Assembly (NCBI GenBank): GCA_049969475.1
Contig: JBMFOU010000011.1
Coordinates: forward strand, 1 to 64,000
Reading direction: 5' to 3'
Length of the DNA stretch: 64,000 bases
Source of the DNA: UBA2030 sp049969475
Lineage (GTDB): Bacteria > Bacteroidota > Bacteroidia > Bacteroidales > TTA-H9
The position numbers and the translations under genes were made by a program. Shown piece by piece: positions 9,886-19,724 of the stretch. Below the pieces are notes generated by a model that worked only from the letters and a program-made list of their open reading frames with translations, did no database searches and was not told the origin of the DNA. Each line of letters begins with the position of its first letter. Positions within the stretch are counted from its first letter, which is position 1.

Positions 9886-9915
9886 AATAAAAACCCGGAT
9901 TTCTCCGGGCTTTGT
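9886..9915. terminator. Bidirectional terminator between convergent genes
   Basis: The inverted repeat CCCGGA (9894-9899)/TCCGGG (9904-9909) has a TTTC loop. An A-rich 5' flank makes a TTTTTATTTTTT tract for minus-strand transcripts, and CTTTGTTT follows on the plus strand. It separates the M14 gene from the convergent broken cargo gene, and looks strongest for the minus strand. Confidence 0.65.
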
Positions 9916-9955
9916 TTGATGTATGGACAAGCTGTTGCAGAAATCGACCGTTTCT

Positions 9956-11247
9956 TTATAATTTGACCAATTTGGAACGGTAAAGGTTGTTTCCTTGCTT
10001 GATGAGAATGGAATAAATTCCGGAAGAAAGTTCCCTTACCTCGAGAGGCTGACCATTCCACTACCGCTGGGCTATATGATTCCCACTGGCATCAAAAATC
10101 TGAACCAAAGCAGATTCAGACTTTAGCCCCTGAAGGGTAAAATAATCACGAACAGGATTGGGAGAAATCAGTACTGTTGGCACATCGGGGGATGGGCTTG
10201 AGATACCTGTTAGCACCGTGTTGAAGGTGCCTTTGGATATCGGCTCAGCGCTCCAGCCTGATCCCAACCAGTCGTAAACAAACATGGACTGAGGCAGCCC
10301 TTTGCCGTAAATATAAATGGTGCTATCGTTGCGTACCCAACCATTATTATACTCATAAGTTACAATAGTCTGCAGGTTCCCTGCTGCATCGTAGGAGAAT
10401 ATCCCTTTTTCGGTGGGCACCAGAGAATTCACATCATTCAGTTCATAAATTACATGCCGAATTACTGAAGATGAAGGGTAATAAAGACTATCTCTGTGCT
10501 CTTCCTGGAAAGCATTCAGGTTTTCATCCCAGGTAAACCAGCGAATACTCTCCACTTGTCCAGCCGAATTGTACGAATAAAGGTATTTCAACCAATCCTG
10601 AAACATTCCCATGAAGCCATTCTGATATCGGGCCTCTGTTACTTTTCCCTGGCCGTTGTAAGTGAGATGCAACCGATATTCGAAAGCAAAAGCTCCGGGG
10701 TTGGTGCTAACCACACTGCGACGAACAATCTTACCATTGTTGTAAATCATAGAATCGTAGAAGGGAGTTACCATCCACATTCCATCAACATACATGGAGT
10801 CCAGACCGGTAATAGGACCGTAGTTGCCATTCGAGAGATAACTGAGGTTGCGATGGGTCTTATTTTCCATTTCGCTTCCCTGCAGCGCGTGCGAGTGAAT
10901 GGTGGTGGGACGTCCCTGCCCATCGTATGATAATTGGGCCTCGTAAAACATTTCTGTTTCCCATTGATTGGTAGTAGTGTTCCAGGAGTAATTTTTGATG
11001 GTTGGTAAAAAAACCATGTTCATCTTTGGTAACCAACCACCATTCATCGTTTACCCAGGTATTGCCTTGCTTCACCTGAGTAATCAATTCTCCATTCATG
11101 TTGTTTAAAAACTGAAAGGAGGGCCAGTAAAACGAAGAAAAAACAGGCGTATTAATGAGTTGATCGAAGAAGGGGTTCAATAGCTGCGCATGGGCCTGGG
11201 CAAAGGAAAAAAAAGCCACTCACTAAAAGGGTAGAAACTTTTTTCAT
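9956..11247 (-). pseudogene. Disrupted T9SS cargo protein (two frameshifts and one in-frame stop)
   Basis: Read from ATG at 11247, the frame gives a typical signal peptide (MKKVSTLLVSGF) but is thrown off by an A8 tract on the plus strand (11207-11214). Seven would restore MKKVSTLLVSGFFSFAQA. A second +1 shift sits at an A7 tract (11007-11013); six would join ...EHGF to LPTIKNYSWN. The frame then runs to an amber codon (10061-10063) inside the sorting domain, after DASGNHIAQR. Beyond it the same frame continues with WNGQPLEVRELSSGIYS and a proper end at 9956. Correcting the two insertions gives 430 codons, amber included. The central part resembles RHS/YD-like wide repeats (LSYDGQGRP, LTYNGQGKV, FSYDAAGNL). 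It is either a decaying gene, a phase-OFF gene or a product of assembly errors. Confidence 0.75.
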
Positions 11248-11359
11248 AGACTTTCTTTTTTAAAACATAAACTCTAGACAGAGAATGTTAGTAATTGTTT
11301 ATACTTATTAAATATTTAACAATCAGTTAACTAAATAAATACTTTTATTACCTTATTCC

Positions 11360-11390
11360 AGGTATAAATTATACCTAATTTTAGGTATAA
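11360..11390. repeat. Triple AGGTATAA motif, possible operator
   Basis: AGGTATAA (11360-11367) and its reverse complement TTATACCT (11369-11376) form a 17-base palindrome with one central base. A third direct copy lies at 11383-11390. The spacing and symmetry fit binding sites for a dimeric regulator. The regulator is unknown, and the site is about 110 bases upstream of the broken cargo gene's ATG. Confidence 0.4.
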
Positions 11391-11647
11391 TTAAAAAAAT
11401 TCTTTAATTATATACATCAAAAGGTCCAGCCTTCAGAGAGGTAGTATTCCTTTTCATTTTTTAAAACTCATATTTCAACTTACAGAAATACAGTATATAA
11501 CAAAAAATTCACTGCACCTTTTGAGCCCGAATAAGGGGAAAATGTTCCTCAACTCTAACTCAATATTTACCTGCCGGACCCCGTCCATCTTATGAATGAG
11601 GAAAAGCAGTCCGTTCATCACACTTTATCAGTTTACCACAATCTTTT

Positions 11648-11655
11648 TACCTTTG
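11648..11655 (+). promoter_or_regulatory. -7 promoter element TACCTTTG of pyrE
   Basis: TACCTTTG fits TAnnTTTG and lies 27 bases before the pyrE ATG at 11683. No clear TTG is seen at -33. Its position supports the 11683 start over the upstream ATG. Confidence 0.5.
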
Positions 11656-11682
11656 CACCACGCATCAACCCATTTTCATTGC

Positions 11683-12324
11683 ATGACCATCAATCAGGAA
11701 GTAGCCAGGAAAGTTGCTGAAAACCTGCTCCAAATTAAAGCCATAAAACTCAATCCTTCGCAACCCTTCACGTGGGCATCGGGTTGGAGGTCGCCCATTT
11801 ATTGCGATAACAGGGTTACCCTAAGCTTCCCAAAGATTAGGACATTTATCCGTCAGGAGTTTACCCGCATCATCAACGAAGAGTTTGGAGCCCCCGACGT
11901 AATAGCCGGTGTGGCCACCGGTGGCATTCCCCAGGGAGTTCTCGTGGCCCAGGACCTGGGACTTCCGTTTGTTTATGTCAGACAGTCAGAAAAATCGCAT
12001 GGGCTGGGCAATGTTATTGAAGGAGTGGTTGAGCCCGGCCAGTCAGTCATTGTAGTGGAAGACCTAATAAGCACGGGAGGAAGCAGTCTGAAGGCCGTGG
12101 AAGCCTTACGCAAGGCAGGTTGTACCGTAAAAGGAATGGTAGCCATTTTTTCTTACAAATTTCCTGTGGCAGAAAAAGCCTTTAAAGAAGCCAGGGTGAA
12201 ACTGATCACCCTTTCGGACTATGAAGTGCTGATACAAACCGCTTTAGAACAGAATTACATTTTACAAAAAGACATGGAATCGTTGATAGCCTGGCGTCGC
12301 GATCCGGCTAACTGGGGGAAATAG
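11683..12324 (+). CDS. pyrE: Orotate phosphoribosyltransferase
   Basis: 213 residues, the normal size. The enzyme joins orotate to PRPP to make OMP, the fifth step of pyrimidine synthesis, in the cytoplasm. The PRPP-binding motif VVEDLISTGGSS (124-135) is complete. FTWASGWRSPIYCDNR (29-44) and the ATGGIPQG loop (78-85) are typical of PyrE. The ATG at 11683 is chosen because it follows a -7 element by 27 bases and yields the canonical N-terminus. The next gene starts five bases after the stop, so the two are probably co-transcribed. Confidence 0.96.
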   Translation: MTINQEVARKVAENLLQIKAIKLNPSQPFTWASGWRSPIYCDNRVTLSFPKIRTFIRQEFTRIINEEFGAPDVIAGVATGGIPQGVLVAQDLGLPFVYVRQSEKSHGLGNVIEGVVEPGQSVIVVEDLISTGGSSLKAVEALRKAGCTVKGMVAIFSYKFPVAEKAFKEARVKLITLSDYEVLIQTALEQNYILQKDMESLIAWRRDPANWGK

Positions 12325-12328
12325 AATA

Positions 12329-12724
12329 ATGGAAGTAAAAAGCACCCCACACCTTGTTCATCGCTCTGCCGCAGAGCTTCACGCTCGACTGATCGACCTG
12401 AGCCGATTGGGCAGTTCTCTCCCACCTCAGGTTACCCGTTATCAGGTAAATGGAGACACATGCTCTTTTACCATTCAGGGAATGGCCGACATCTCCCTTT
12501 ACATATCCCGCAAAGACCCTGACCATGTCACTTATAGCTCCCTCAGCGATAAACCTTTCCCCTTTCATCTGCATTTTTGGCTGAGTGAAGAAGACGAACA
12601 AACCTGCGCGCTTACAGTAGTTTTCGAAGGCGATTTAAATCCCATGCTGGCTATGATGGCCCGGGGACCCTTGCAGAATTTTGTAAACCTGCTCGCTCAA
12701 AAATTGAGTGAAAACCGATTTTAA
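12329..12724 (+). CDS. SRPBCC-fold (polyketide cyclase-like) protein
   Basis: 131 residues with no signal peptide or membrane segment. It has the length and pattern of the SRPBCC helix-grip fold: an N-terminal VHRSAAELHARLIDLSRLG helix, alternating beta strands (CSFTIQGMADISLYISRK), and a C-terminal amphipathic helix (LQNFVNLLAQKLSE). The fold makes a hydrophobic cavity, but no ligand can be inferred. It lies five bases after pyrE and is probably translated from the same message. Proteins of this kind adjoin pyrE in other Bacteroidota as I recall; that is background knowledge and is not shown here. Confidence 0.65.
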   Translation: MEVKSTPHLVHRSAAELHARLIDLSRLGSSLPPQVTRYQVNGDTCSFTIQGMADISLYISRKDPDHVTYSSLSDKPFPFHLHFWLSEEDEQTCALTVVFEGDLNPMLAMMARGPLQNFVNLLAQKLSENRF

Positions 12725-12741
12725 TCTCTAGCAAAAATTTC

Positions 12742-12761
12742 TGCAGTATAAATATACTGCA
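12742..12761. promoter_or_regulatory. Near-perfect 20-base palindrome, possible operator
   Basis: TGCAGTATA (12742-12750) is followed after AA by TATACTGCA (12753-12761). A two-base loop is too tight for a good hairpin and no T-run follows, so a protein-binding site is more likely than a terminator. It lies between the pyrE operon and the secreted-protein operon, about 145 bases upstream of that operon's promoter. Confidence 0.4.
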
Positions 12762-12905
12762 ATTAGCCTGCTGCACCGAATAAATATTCGTCTTATAATA
12801 ACCGGGAGGCCTGGTATTCTCTTTTTACTGTTACACCTCTGCAGCACACAAATGTGTCGAATTAAAAAAGCTTTCTCAAATGGCAAATAAATAATTTAAC
12901 ATATC

Positions 12906-12936
12906 TTGACAAAACCAAAATCATTATGTAAATTTG
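12906..12936 (+). promoter_or_regulatory. Strong Bacteroidota-type promoter (TTG-N20-TAAATTTG)
   Basis: TTG at 12906-12908 and TAAATTTG at 12929-12936 with a 20-base spacer are an excellent match to the -33/-7 consensus. Transcription should begin near 12943, giving a leader of about 56 bases before the ATG at 12999. It heads the three-gene secreted-protein unit. Confidence 0.7.
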
Positions 12937-12998
12937 TGAGTCAAAAAAGCTGCTTCTTTGTTTTTTGTTTTTAATGTTTTACTAAAAACCAAAGCCTT

Positions 12999-14648
<1,650 letters not shown>

Positions 14649-14654
14649 AGCTCG

Positions 14655-16115
14655 ATGAAAAGTAGTTGGTTCTACACAGCCGGAATTATGCTTTCGTTAT
14701 GGGGTCTGCTGGGCCTTACCCAGGCCGGCAGTCCCCCCGGCCTTTATCTAACGGCTCCCCGCGATGATACCCTCTATATTACCGACAGCAATTGGTTCGA
14801 CTCCTGCCACCAGGCCCGGCCCATTTGTGGGGCGGAAGGATTATGTGTGTATATTCCTTTAAATAATGTTGTGTATTCTTTAGGCCAATGCTGCAAAGAG
14901 GATTCAATTGCTTCAGGTTATTGGCCTGTCACCTGTTGCATAGATTATAACTCCCTGGTTTACTCCTACCCAGTCAATCCCCACTGGTACTTTTTTAAGG
15001 TTGAAGAACCCGGTAGTCTGGTCATCCAAATATGGTCTACACCTAATATTGCCTTTACCTGGATAATGTGGGGCCCTTTTGATACGCCCCATGGAGCATG
15101 TATGGACGGATTAATTGGCACAACCCATTTAATCAGTAGTGGCTATACTAACTATGTTAATCCGGATACCGTCATCATTACCATCCCTAATGCAGAGGCC
15201 GGAGAATATTATTTACTTAATATAGGAAAAGGAGGATATGCCACATACATGCATATTCAACAAACCAATGCCGGCCAGCCCGGAGCAGCCGTTCTTAGCT
15301 GCGATATTGTTTACCATTGCAGTATTTTCCAGATCTCAGCCATTCCGGGGCCTTGCGATGAACAAACCAATACCTTTACCGTTACCGGAGAGATTTATTT
15401 TTCCAATCCTCCCTCCACGGGTTATCTGGTAGTTTACGACAGCGCTACAGGCTATGCTTCCCTGAACACACCCCCCTTTGTTTCGCCCTATCAATACTCT
15501 ATACCGGGTTTGCCCTGCGATAACCAATTACATCAAATTCATGCAGCATTTTGGGATTCGGTAGGTTGCGAAAACACCATTGTTTTTCAGGCACCTGTTC
15601 TTTGCCCGCATGCGCATATAAGTGGAGGAGGCGAGATTTGCGATAACAACCTCGATTCTGTTGGCATTAGCATTCAGTTTACCCCCAATGTTCAGCTACC
15701 TATTACCTTTGCATGGAAATATAACGGGGTACCACAGCCACCCATCACCACTTCCGGTCCTTTCCCCTATACTTTTTATACCCGTCAACCAGGGCTCTAT
15801 ACCCTGGATACCAGCTACAATGCCTCCTGTGCCGGACAGGTTAGTGGTCAGGCGTCGGTAGTAGCGAAGCCCTTGCCTATCGTGGATTTGGGAAATGACA
15901 TGAATGCCTGCCAAGGTAGGTCTGTAGTCTTGGATGCGGGCCCCGGCTTCTTAAAATACATCTGGAGTACCGATGAAACCACTCAAACCATTGAGGTTGG
16001 TCAGTCAGGTACTTTTTGGGTTATGGTTCAAGGCTCAAATGGCTGTTACAATAGCGACACCATATCCATTAATTTTGTGCCATCACCAGGGCCTTTATTA
16101 ATTAAACACCAATAA
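14655..16115 (+). CDS. Secreted cysteine-containing protein with Ig/PKD-like end, no T9SS domain
   Basis: 486 residues with a signal peptide (MKSSWFYTAGIMLSLWGLLGLTQA, about 24 residues). The N-terminal half (about 25-200) has several cysteines, including a CC pair (QCCKEDS), and ends in a region with EAGEYYLLNIGKGG that resembles a jelly-roll or pre-peptidase-like sandwich. The C-terminal half carries beta-sandwich repeats. The last, PLPIVDLGNDMNACQGRSVV... at about 408-478, is the adhesin-type module found in many Bacteroidota surface proteins. No sorting domain is visible after it, so export beyond the outer membrane is uncertain. It begins six bases after the repeat-bearing gene and ends 32 bases before the next, consistent with one transcript. 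Function is not recognised. Confidence 0.75.
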   Translation: MKSSWFYTAGIMLSLWGLLGLTQAGSPPGLYLTAPRDDTLYITDSNWFDSCHQARPICGAEGLCVYIPLNNVVYSLGQCCKEDSIASGYWPVTCCIDYNSLVYSYPVNPHWYFFKVEEPGSLVIQIWSTPNIAFTWIMWGPFDTPHGACMDGLIGTTHLISSGYTNYVNPDTVIITIPNAEAGEYYLLNIGKGGYATYMHIQQTNAGQPGAAVLSCDIVYHCSIFQISAIPGPCDEQTNTFTVTGEIYFSNPPSTGYLVVYDSATGYASLNTPPFVSPYQYSIPGLPCDNQLHQIHAAFWDSVGCENTIVFQAPVLCPHAHISGGGEICDNNLDSVGISIQFTPNVQLPITFAWKYNGVPQPPITTSGPFPYTFYTRQPGLYTLDTSYNASCAGQVSGQASVVAKPLPIVDLGNDMNACQGRSVVLDAGPGFLKYIWSTDETTQTIEVGQSGTFWVMVQGSNGCYNSDTISINFVPSPGPLLIKHQ

Positions 16116-16147
16116 AAAGTATTATCACAACAAAATATTTCAAAACC

Positions 16148-18430
16148 ATGAAAAAGAATCTTTTAGTTTTAATTGTGATGGGTTTACTTACATTAGGTAA
16201 ACCTTCGCTTGGGCAGCAGACTTCCTGGGTAAATCCTTTACCCAACGGCTACGACATTTTAGACATTGATTTCGTCGACCCGCAAGTAGGGCTGTTTTGC
16301 GGAACAGGTGGAAGCCTTTTCCGAACTACCGATGGAGGCTCTACCCTGATACCCATTTCCATACCCACCGAAGACACCCTTCTGCAAATAGTATGGCTAA
16401 ACTTATTTGATGTAGTTGTGGCCAGCATACACAACCTTTACATAAGCCACGATATGGGATTATCTTTTAGTGCCCTGTGCGACATATACCCCCAACGCTT
16501 CATCAAAGTGGTATTTCCATCAACCGATGTTGGATATGCACTCATCAAAAACCCCAGCGGTGACACCGCCTTTGCCAGGAGTCTCGATGGGGGGGGGAGC
16601 TGGAGTATATTGCATCAACCCGTATCATGGAATGATGTGGATGCAAGCTCAACTTCAGAAATTATGGTCATAGAAAATTTGCATATCCTAAAAAGTACCG
16701 ATGCAGGTATAAGTTTCACCTCCGTATATGATGAAACGAACAGTCGCATATGGAAAAATATAATCTATGCGGGAAACAACACATGGCTGGCAGCTGGCAA
16801 CAATGAATATAATGAAGTAAGAATACTACGCAGCACCGACCATGGAGCGACATGGAGTTTAAATTACCTCGACTATTATGAAAAAATAAAACATTTTAAG
16901 AAAAACTTGTGGGGTGAGTTGGTTTATGTTTTTGGCTCAGTTTCCGGATGGGCTTATCGTCCACAGATTATTTACAGCTCTGACCAGGGCCAAACCTGGA
17001 AAACCGATATTATTCAAGGGTGGATACAAAGTAGTTACAATAATGATCCACAAATATTGGCCGCCTTCTACCAGGACGAAAATCACGCATTTGCTTATTC
17101 ATGGAACAATTGCACAGACCCTGAACCCGACCTTGGAAGGATGAATACCTTGTTACAAAAATCGGGAACTAATTTTGAGCCCTATAAAACCAATTTCTTC
17201 AGATCCATCTTAAACATGGAATGGGATGGAGATAATATTTTACAAGTTAACTCTACTTCCTTGTTACGTTCAACCGATAATGGAATCACCTGGACTCCTA
17301 CCTTTCCCAACACTGAAGGCATTTTTTTTGAGAAAGTAATCAAAATCCCTCAAACATCCAGTATCTTTATTTTGGGTAAATCCCACGATTATGATAAATC
17401 AAAAATTGGTTCAGAAAAGCGGACAAATATTTTTTACAGCTTCAATGATGGTAACTCATGGATAAAAATAATTTCGGGCATGCAATTCTCAGCTACCGAG
17501 CTGTATGCTTTTGGAAGTGGAGAGGCATATATGTTTGGCCGAAGGGAATTCGTTCTTTGGAAAAAAAACACCCAGTATTATGAGAAAATATTGGGCAAAG
17601 CCCAATTGTACAGAAGCATAGACATGGGTATAACGTGGACTGAGTTAAGTATACCCTTGGATACCATGGCCAATGCTCATTTCATTAATGCAGATACAGG
17701 CTTTATTTTTGGAGGAGGAGGCTCTACAACCCATGGGGGTTACTATCTTTCCACCGACCAGGGAAATCATTGGACTTACAGCTCGCTGGGTTTGCCCCCC
17801 ATTGCTATGGGGTTTATGCTCAATAGTTCCGTAGGCTTTGTGGCAACCCAGGAGCAGCCAGCGCATATCTATCGTTTCTTTACTGATAATAACCAACCCG
17901 AACTGGTATTTACTGCAGACTCCACGGATTCCATTGCCGATTTCGCTTTTAGCTCAACCCAAACAGGATGGGTACTCTGCAAAACAGGAGAAACTGGTAA
18001 ACTCTACTACACACAGGATGGGGGCCAAACCTGGTATTTTGCCGGAAAATACCCCTACATCAACAAACTCATACTTTCCTCAGAACTCAACGGATTTGCT
18101 TATGGAACAGCCGGTCGGTTGATAAAATTAGGACAAGGTAATGCAGTCGCCATGCCAGAACTACGACTCGCTGAAAATTATTCCTTAAAAATACAACCCA
18201 ATCCTGCCAGTAGGGTCCTCCATATACTACCTCCTGAGGGTTGCATTCCAGGAAAGGTAAAAATTTCTGTATTTGAGGCTACTGGTAAACTCTTTAAAAG
18301 CCAGGAAATCAATCACACATCAAAACAACCCATTGCACTCGATGTTTCTTACTTAAACACTGGGATATATTTTTTAAGTTTACAATATGGAAGCAAAATA
18401 TATTATGGGAAGTTTATTGTTGAACGTTAG
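16148..18430 (+). CDS. T9SS-secreted beta-propeller (BNR/YCF48-like) protein
   Basis: 760 residues. A signal peptide (1-22) is followed by about ten propeller-type repeats with Asp-box-like cores such as FRTTDGGST, ILRSTDHGATWS, LRSTDNGITWT and YYTQDGGQTW, interleaved with VDPQVGLFCG-style turns as in YCF48/sortilin propellers. A T9SS C-terminal domain ends the protein (about 680-760, IQPNPASRVLHI... LNTGIYFLSLQYG). It is probably surface-attached and binds protein or glycan; no catalytic residues can be named. A G9 run at 16589-16597 encodes part of SLDGGGSW. It is the last gene of the unit and is followed by a strong terminator. Confidence 0.82.
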   Translation: MKKNLLVLIVMGLLTLGKPSLGQQTSWVNPLPNGYDILDIDFVDPQVGLFCGTGGSLFRTTDGGSTLIPISIPTEDTLLQIVWLNLFDVVVASIHNLYISHDMGLSFSALCDIYPQRFIKVVFPSTDVGYALIKNPSGDTAFARSLDGGGSWSILHQPVSWNDVDASSTSEIMVIENLHILKSTDAGISFTSVYDETNSRIWKNIIYAGNNTWLAAGNNEYNEVRILRSTDHGATWSLNYLDYYEKIKHFKKNLWGELVYVFGSVSGWAYRPQIIYSSDQGQTWKTDIIQGWIQSSYNNDPQILAAFYQDENHAFAYSWNNCTDPEPDLGRMNTLLQKSGTNFEPYKTNFFRSILNMEWDGDNILQVNSTSLLRSTDNGITWTPTFPNTEGIFFEKVIKIPQTSSIFILGKSHDYDKSKIGSEKRTNIFYSFNDGNSWIKIISGMQFSATELYAFGSGEAYMFGRREFVLWKKNTQYYEKILGKAQLYRSIDMGITWTELSIPLDTMANAHFINADTGFIFGGGGSTTHGGYYLSTDQGNHWTYSSLGLPPIAMGFMLNSSVGFVATQEQPAHIYRFFTDNNQPELVFTADSTDSIADFAFSSTQTGWVLCKTGETGKLYYTQDGGQTWYFAGKYPYINKLILSSELNGFAYGTAGRLIKLGQGNAVAMPELRLAENYSLKIQPNPASRVLHILPPEGCIPGKVKISVFEATGKLFKSQEINHTSKQPIALDVSYLNTGIYFLSLQYGSKIYYGKFIVER
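16589..16597 (+). repeat. Poly-G tract (G9) in coding sequence
   Basis: Nine consecutive G residues at about codon 148 of the propeller gene, read as Gly-Gly-Gly. Homopolymers of this length slip easily, and a one-base change would truncate the protein early and remove its sorting domain. Confidence 0.8.
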
Positions 18431-18449
18431 GAATTAAAATTCAATTCAC

Positions 18450-18484
18450 TGCGGAAATCCATTGGCGATTTCCGCATTTTTTTT
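18450..18484 (+). terminator. Strong rho-independent terminator
   Basis: A perfect 10-bp stem TGCGGAAATC (18450-18459)/GATTTCCGCA (18467-18476) with a 7-base loop is followed by eight T residues (18477-18484). It closes the 12.9-18.4 kb operon, 19 bases after the last stop codon. Confidence 0.88.
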
Positions 18485-18503
18485 GCCCATTAACCCAATT
18501 AAG

Positions 18504-19253
18504 CTAAATGTAGATGTATTCAATTTCTTTAAATCCATAGGTACGCATGCCTGTTGGGGTGTTTATCAAAAGCCGGCCAAACTCATCAACCCCTTCTATG
18601 ACTCCATCGAAAAAACCCTTTTCATCCTGAAAAGGAGCGACAACACCCTTTCGATACAAAAAATTCAAATACTGATTATACAAAAGCGGAAGCGATTCAA
18701 TATCTGCAACTGCATCCAACACGGCCTGCCCCACTTGTTTTGCCACGTATTCCACATTGCGAATTTTGTGGTCGCACAAAAACATACTTGTAGCTCTGTT
18801 CAGATACTCAGGAAATTCTGCCTCATTGATATTAAGGCCAATACCCATGAGTGCGGTTTTTATCCATTCACCGTAAATTTGATTTTCAATGAGCAAACCA
18901 CATATTTTCTTTTCGTTTACCAAAATATCATTGGGCCATTTAATAGCAACTTTATAATCAGGTAAATTTTTTTGTAGGAAACGGGCTATAGAAACAGAAG
19001 CTGCGCAGGTGAGCAAAAACTGTTTGCGAGCTGGTAAATGATCCGGCGCCAATACAAGGGTACCCAGTAAATTTTTATAAGGAGAACTAAACCAACGGTT
19101 TGTACCATAGCCTCGCCCCGCAGTTTGATAATTGGCCACCACAAAATCGCCAGGGCCCACATAGCCATGAGCCAACCATTGAGCCACCTCATTGTTGGTT
19201 GAAGTAAGCGTCTCACAGAGAATTAAATTAAGTTTTTGTGCCTTCATTAGCAT
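18504..19253 (-). CDS. birA: Biotin--[acetyl-CoA-carboxylase] ligase, no DNA-binding domain
   Basis: 249 residues. It activates biotin with ATP and attaches it to the lysine of biotin carboxyl carrier proteins. The biotinyl-AMP loop GRGYGTNRW (46-54) and the KWPND motif (105-109) are present, as are the CGLLIE strand and a C-terminal SH3-like domain. The N-terminal helix-turn-helix of E. coli BirA is missing, so this is the monofunctional type and no repressor. ATGs at 19253 and 19247 are both usable; a -7 element at 19270-19277 lies just upstream. It is divergent from rsfS. Confidence 0.93.
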   Translation of the reverse strand: MLMKAQKLNLILCETLTSTNNEVAQWLAHGYVGPGDFVVANYQTAGRGYGTNRWFSSPYKNLLGTLVLAPDHLPARKQFLLTCAASVSIARFLQKNLPDYKVAIKWPNDILVNEKKICGLLIENQIYGEWIKTALMGIGLNINEAEFPEYLNRATSMFLCDHKIRNVEYVAKQVGQAVLDAVADIESLPLLYNQYLNFLYRKGVVAPFQDEKGFFDGVIEGVDEFGRLLINTPTGMRTYGFKEIEYIYI

Positions 19254-19269
19254 ACAACGGAAGAATCAC

Positions 19270-19277
19270 CAAAAGTA
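19270..19277 (-). promoter_or_regulatory. -7 promoter element TACTTTTG of birA
   Basis: On the minus strand TACTTTTG fits TAnnTTTG and ends 16 bases before the birA ATG. No well-spaced TTG was found. Confidence 0.4.
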
Positions 19278-19297
19278 GGCAATAGCAGAAATAACTT

Positions 19298-19305
19298 TAA
19301 ATTTG
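19298..19305 (+). promoter_or_regulatory. -7 promoter element TAAATTTG of the rsfS-ftsH operon
   Basis: TAAATTTG lies 26 bases before the rsfS ATG, giving a leader of about 20 bases. It is back to back with the birA -7 element. Confidence 0.5.
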
Positions 19306-19331
19306 CAAATTAAAAAAATTAAAGCTACTGG

Positions 19332-19703
19332 ATGGCTAAACGCAAACGCACTACCGACGATTCCACGCTATTAGCAGCTATTGTGGAGGCCATGCATGAC
19401 AAAAAGGCATACGAAATTATCAGTATCGACTTTTCAGGACTCAAGAACACTGTATGCGATTATTTTGTTATTTGTCATGGAACTAACAAACCTCAGGTGC
19501 AGGCTATATCAGAATCGGTGCATGGAAAACTGAGAAAAGAGTACAGTGTACACCCATCGGCTATTGAAGGGGCCCGTAATGCAGAATGGATTTTGATGGA
19601 TTACGGGAGCATTGTGGTACACATTTTTCAGGAGTCCACCCGCAGGTTTTACAACCTGGAAGGTCTGTGGGCCGATGCAGCCTTCACCCATCACGATTTT
19701 TAA
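19332..19703 (+). CDS. rsfS: Ribosome silencing factor
   Basis: 123 residues, the standard size. RsfS binds ribosomal protein uL14 and blocks subunit joining when nutrients are low. Visible family features are the N-terminal helix LLAAIVEAMHDKKAYEI, the strand ISIDFSGLKNTVCDYFVICHGTN (conserved CDYFVI), and the C-terminal WILMDYGSIVVHIFQESTRRFYNLEGLW block, which is nearly invariant across bacteria. It leads an operon in which ftsH starts 21 bases later, an arrangement common in Bacteroidota. Confidence 0.95.
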   Translation: MAKRKRTTDDSTLLAAIVEAMHDKKAYEIISIDFSGLKNTVCDYFVICHGTNKPQVQAISESVHGKLRKEYSVHPSAIEGARNAEWILMDYGSIVVHIFQESTRRFYNLEGLWADAAFTHHDF

Positions 19704-19724
19704 GCTCAAGAAAACAAGTAATTT

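Larger units (their letters stand above)
11248..11682. other. AT-rich intergenic region upstream of pyrE and the broken cargo gene
   Basis: 435 bases shared by two divergent genes. No plausible coding sequence was found. The half nearest the minus-strand gene is very AT-rich and carries three copies of AGGTATAA (two as a palindrome). The half nearest pyrE contains the -7 element at 11648-11655. An ATG at 11596 is in frame with pyrE but would add 29 residues absent from the family and lies upstream of the promoter, so it is not used. Confidence 0.5.
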
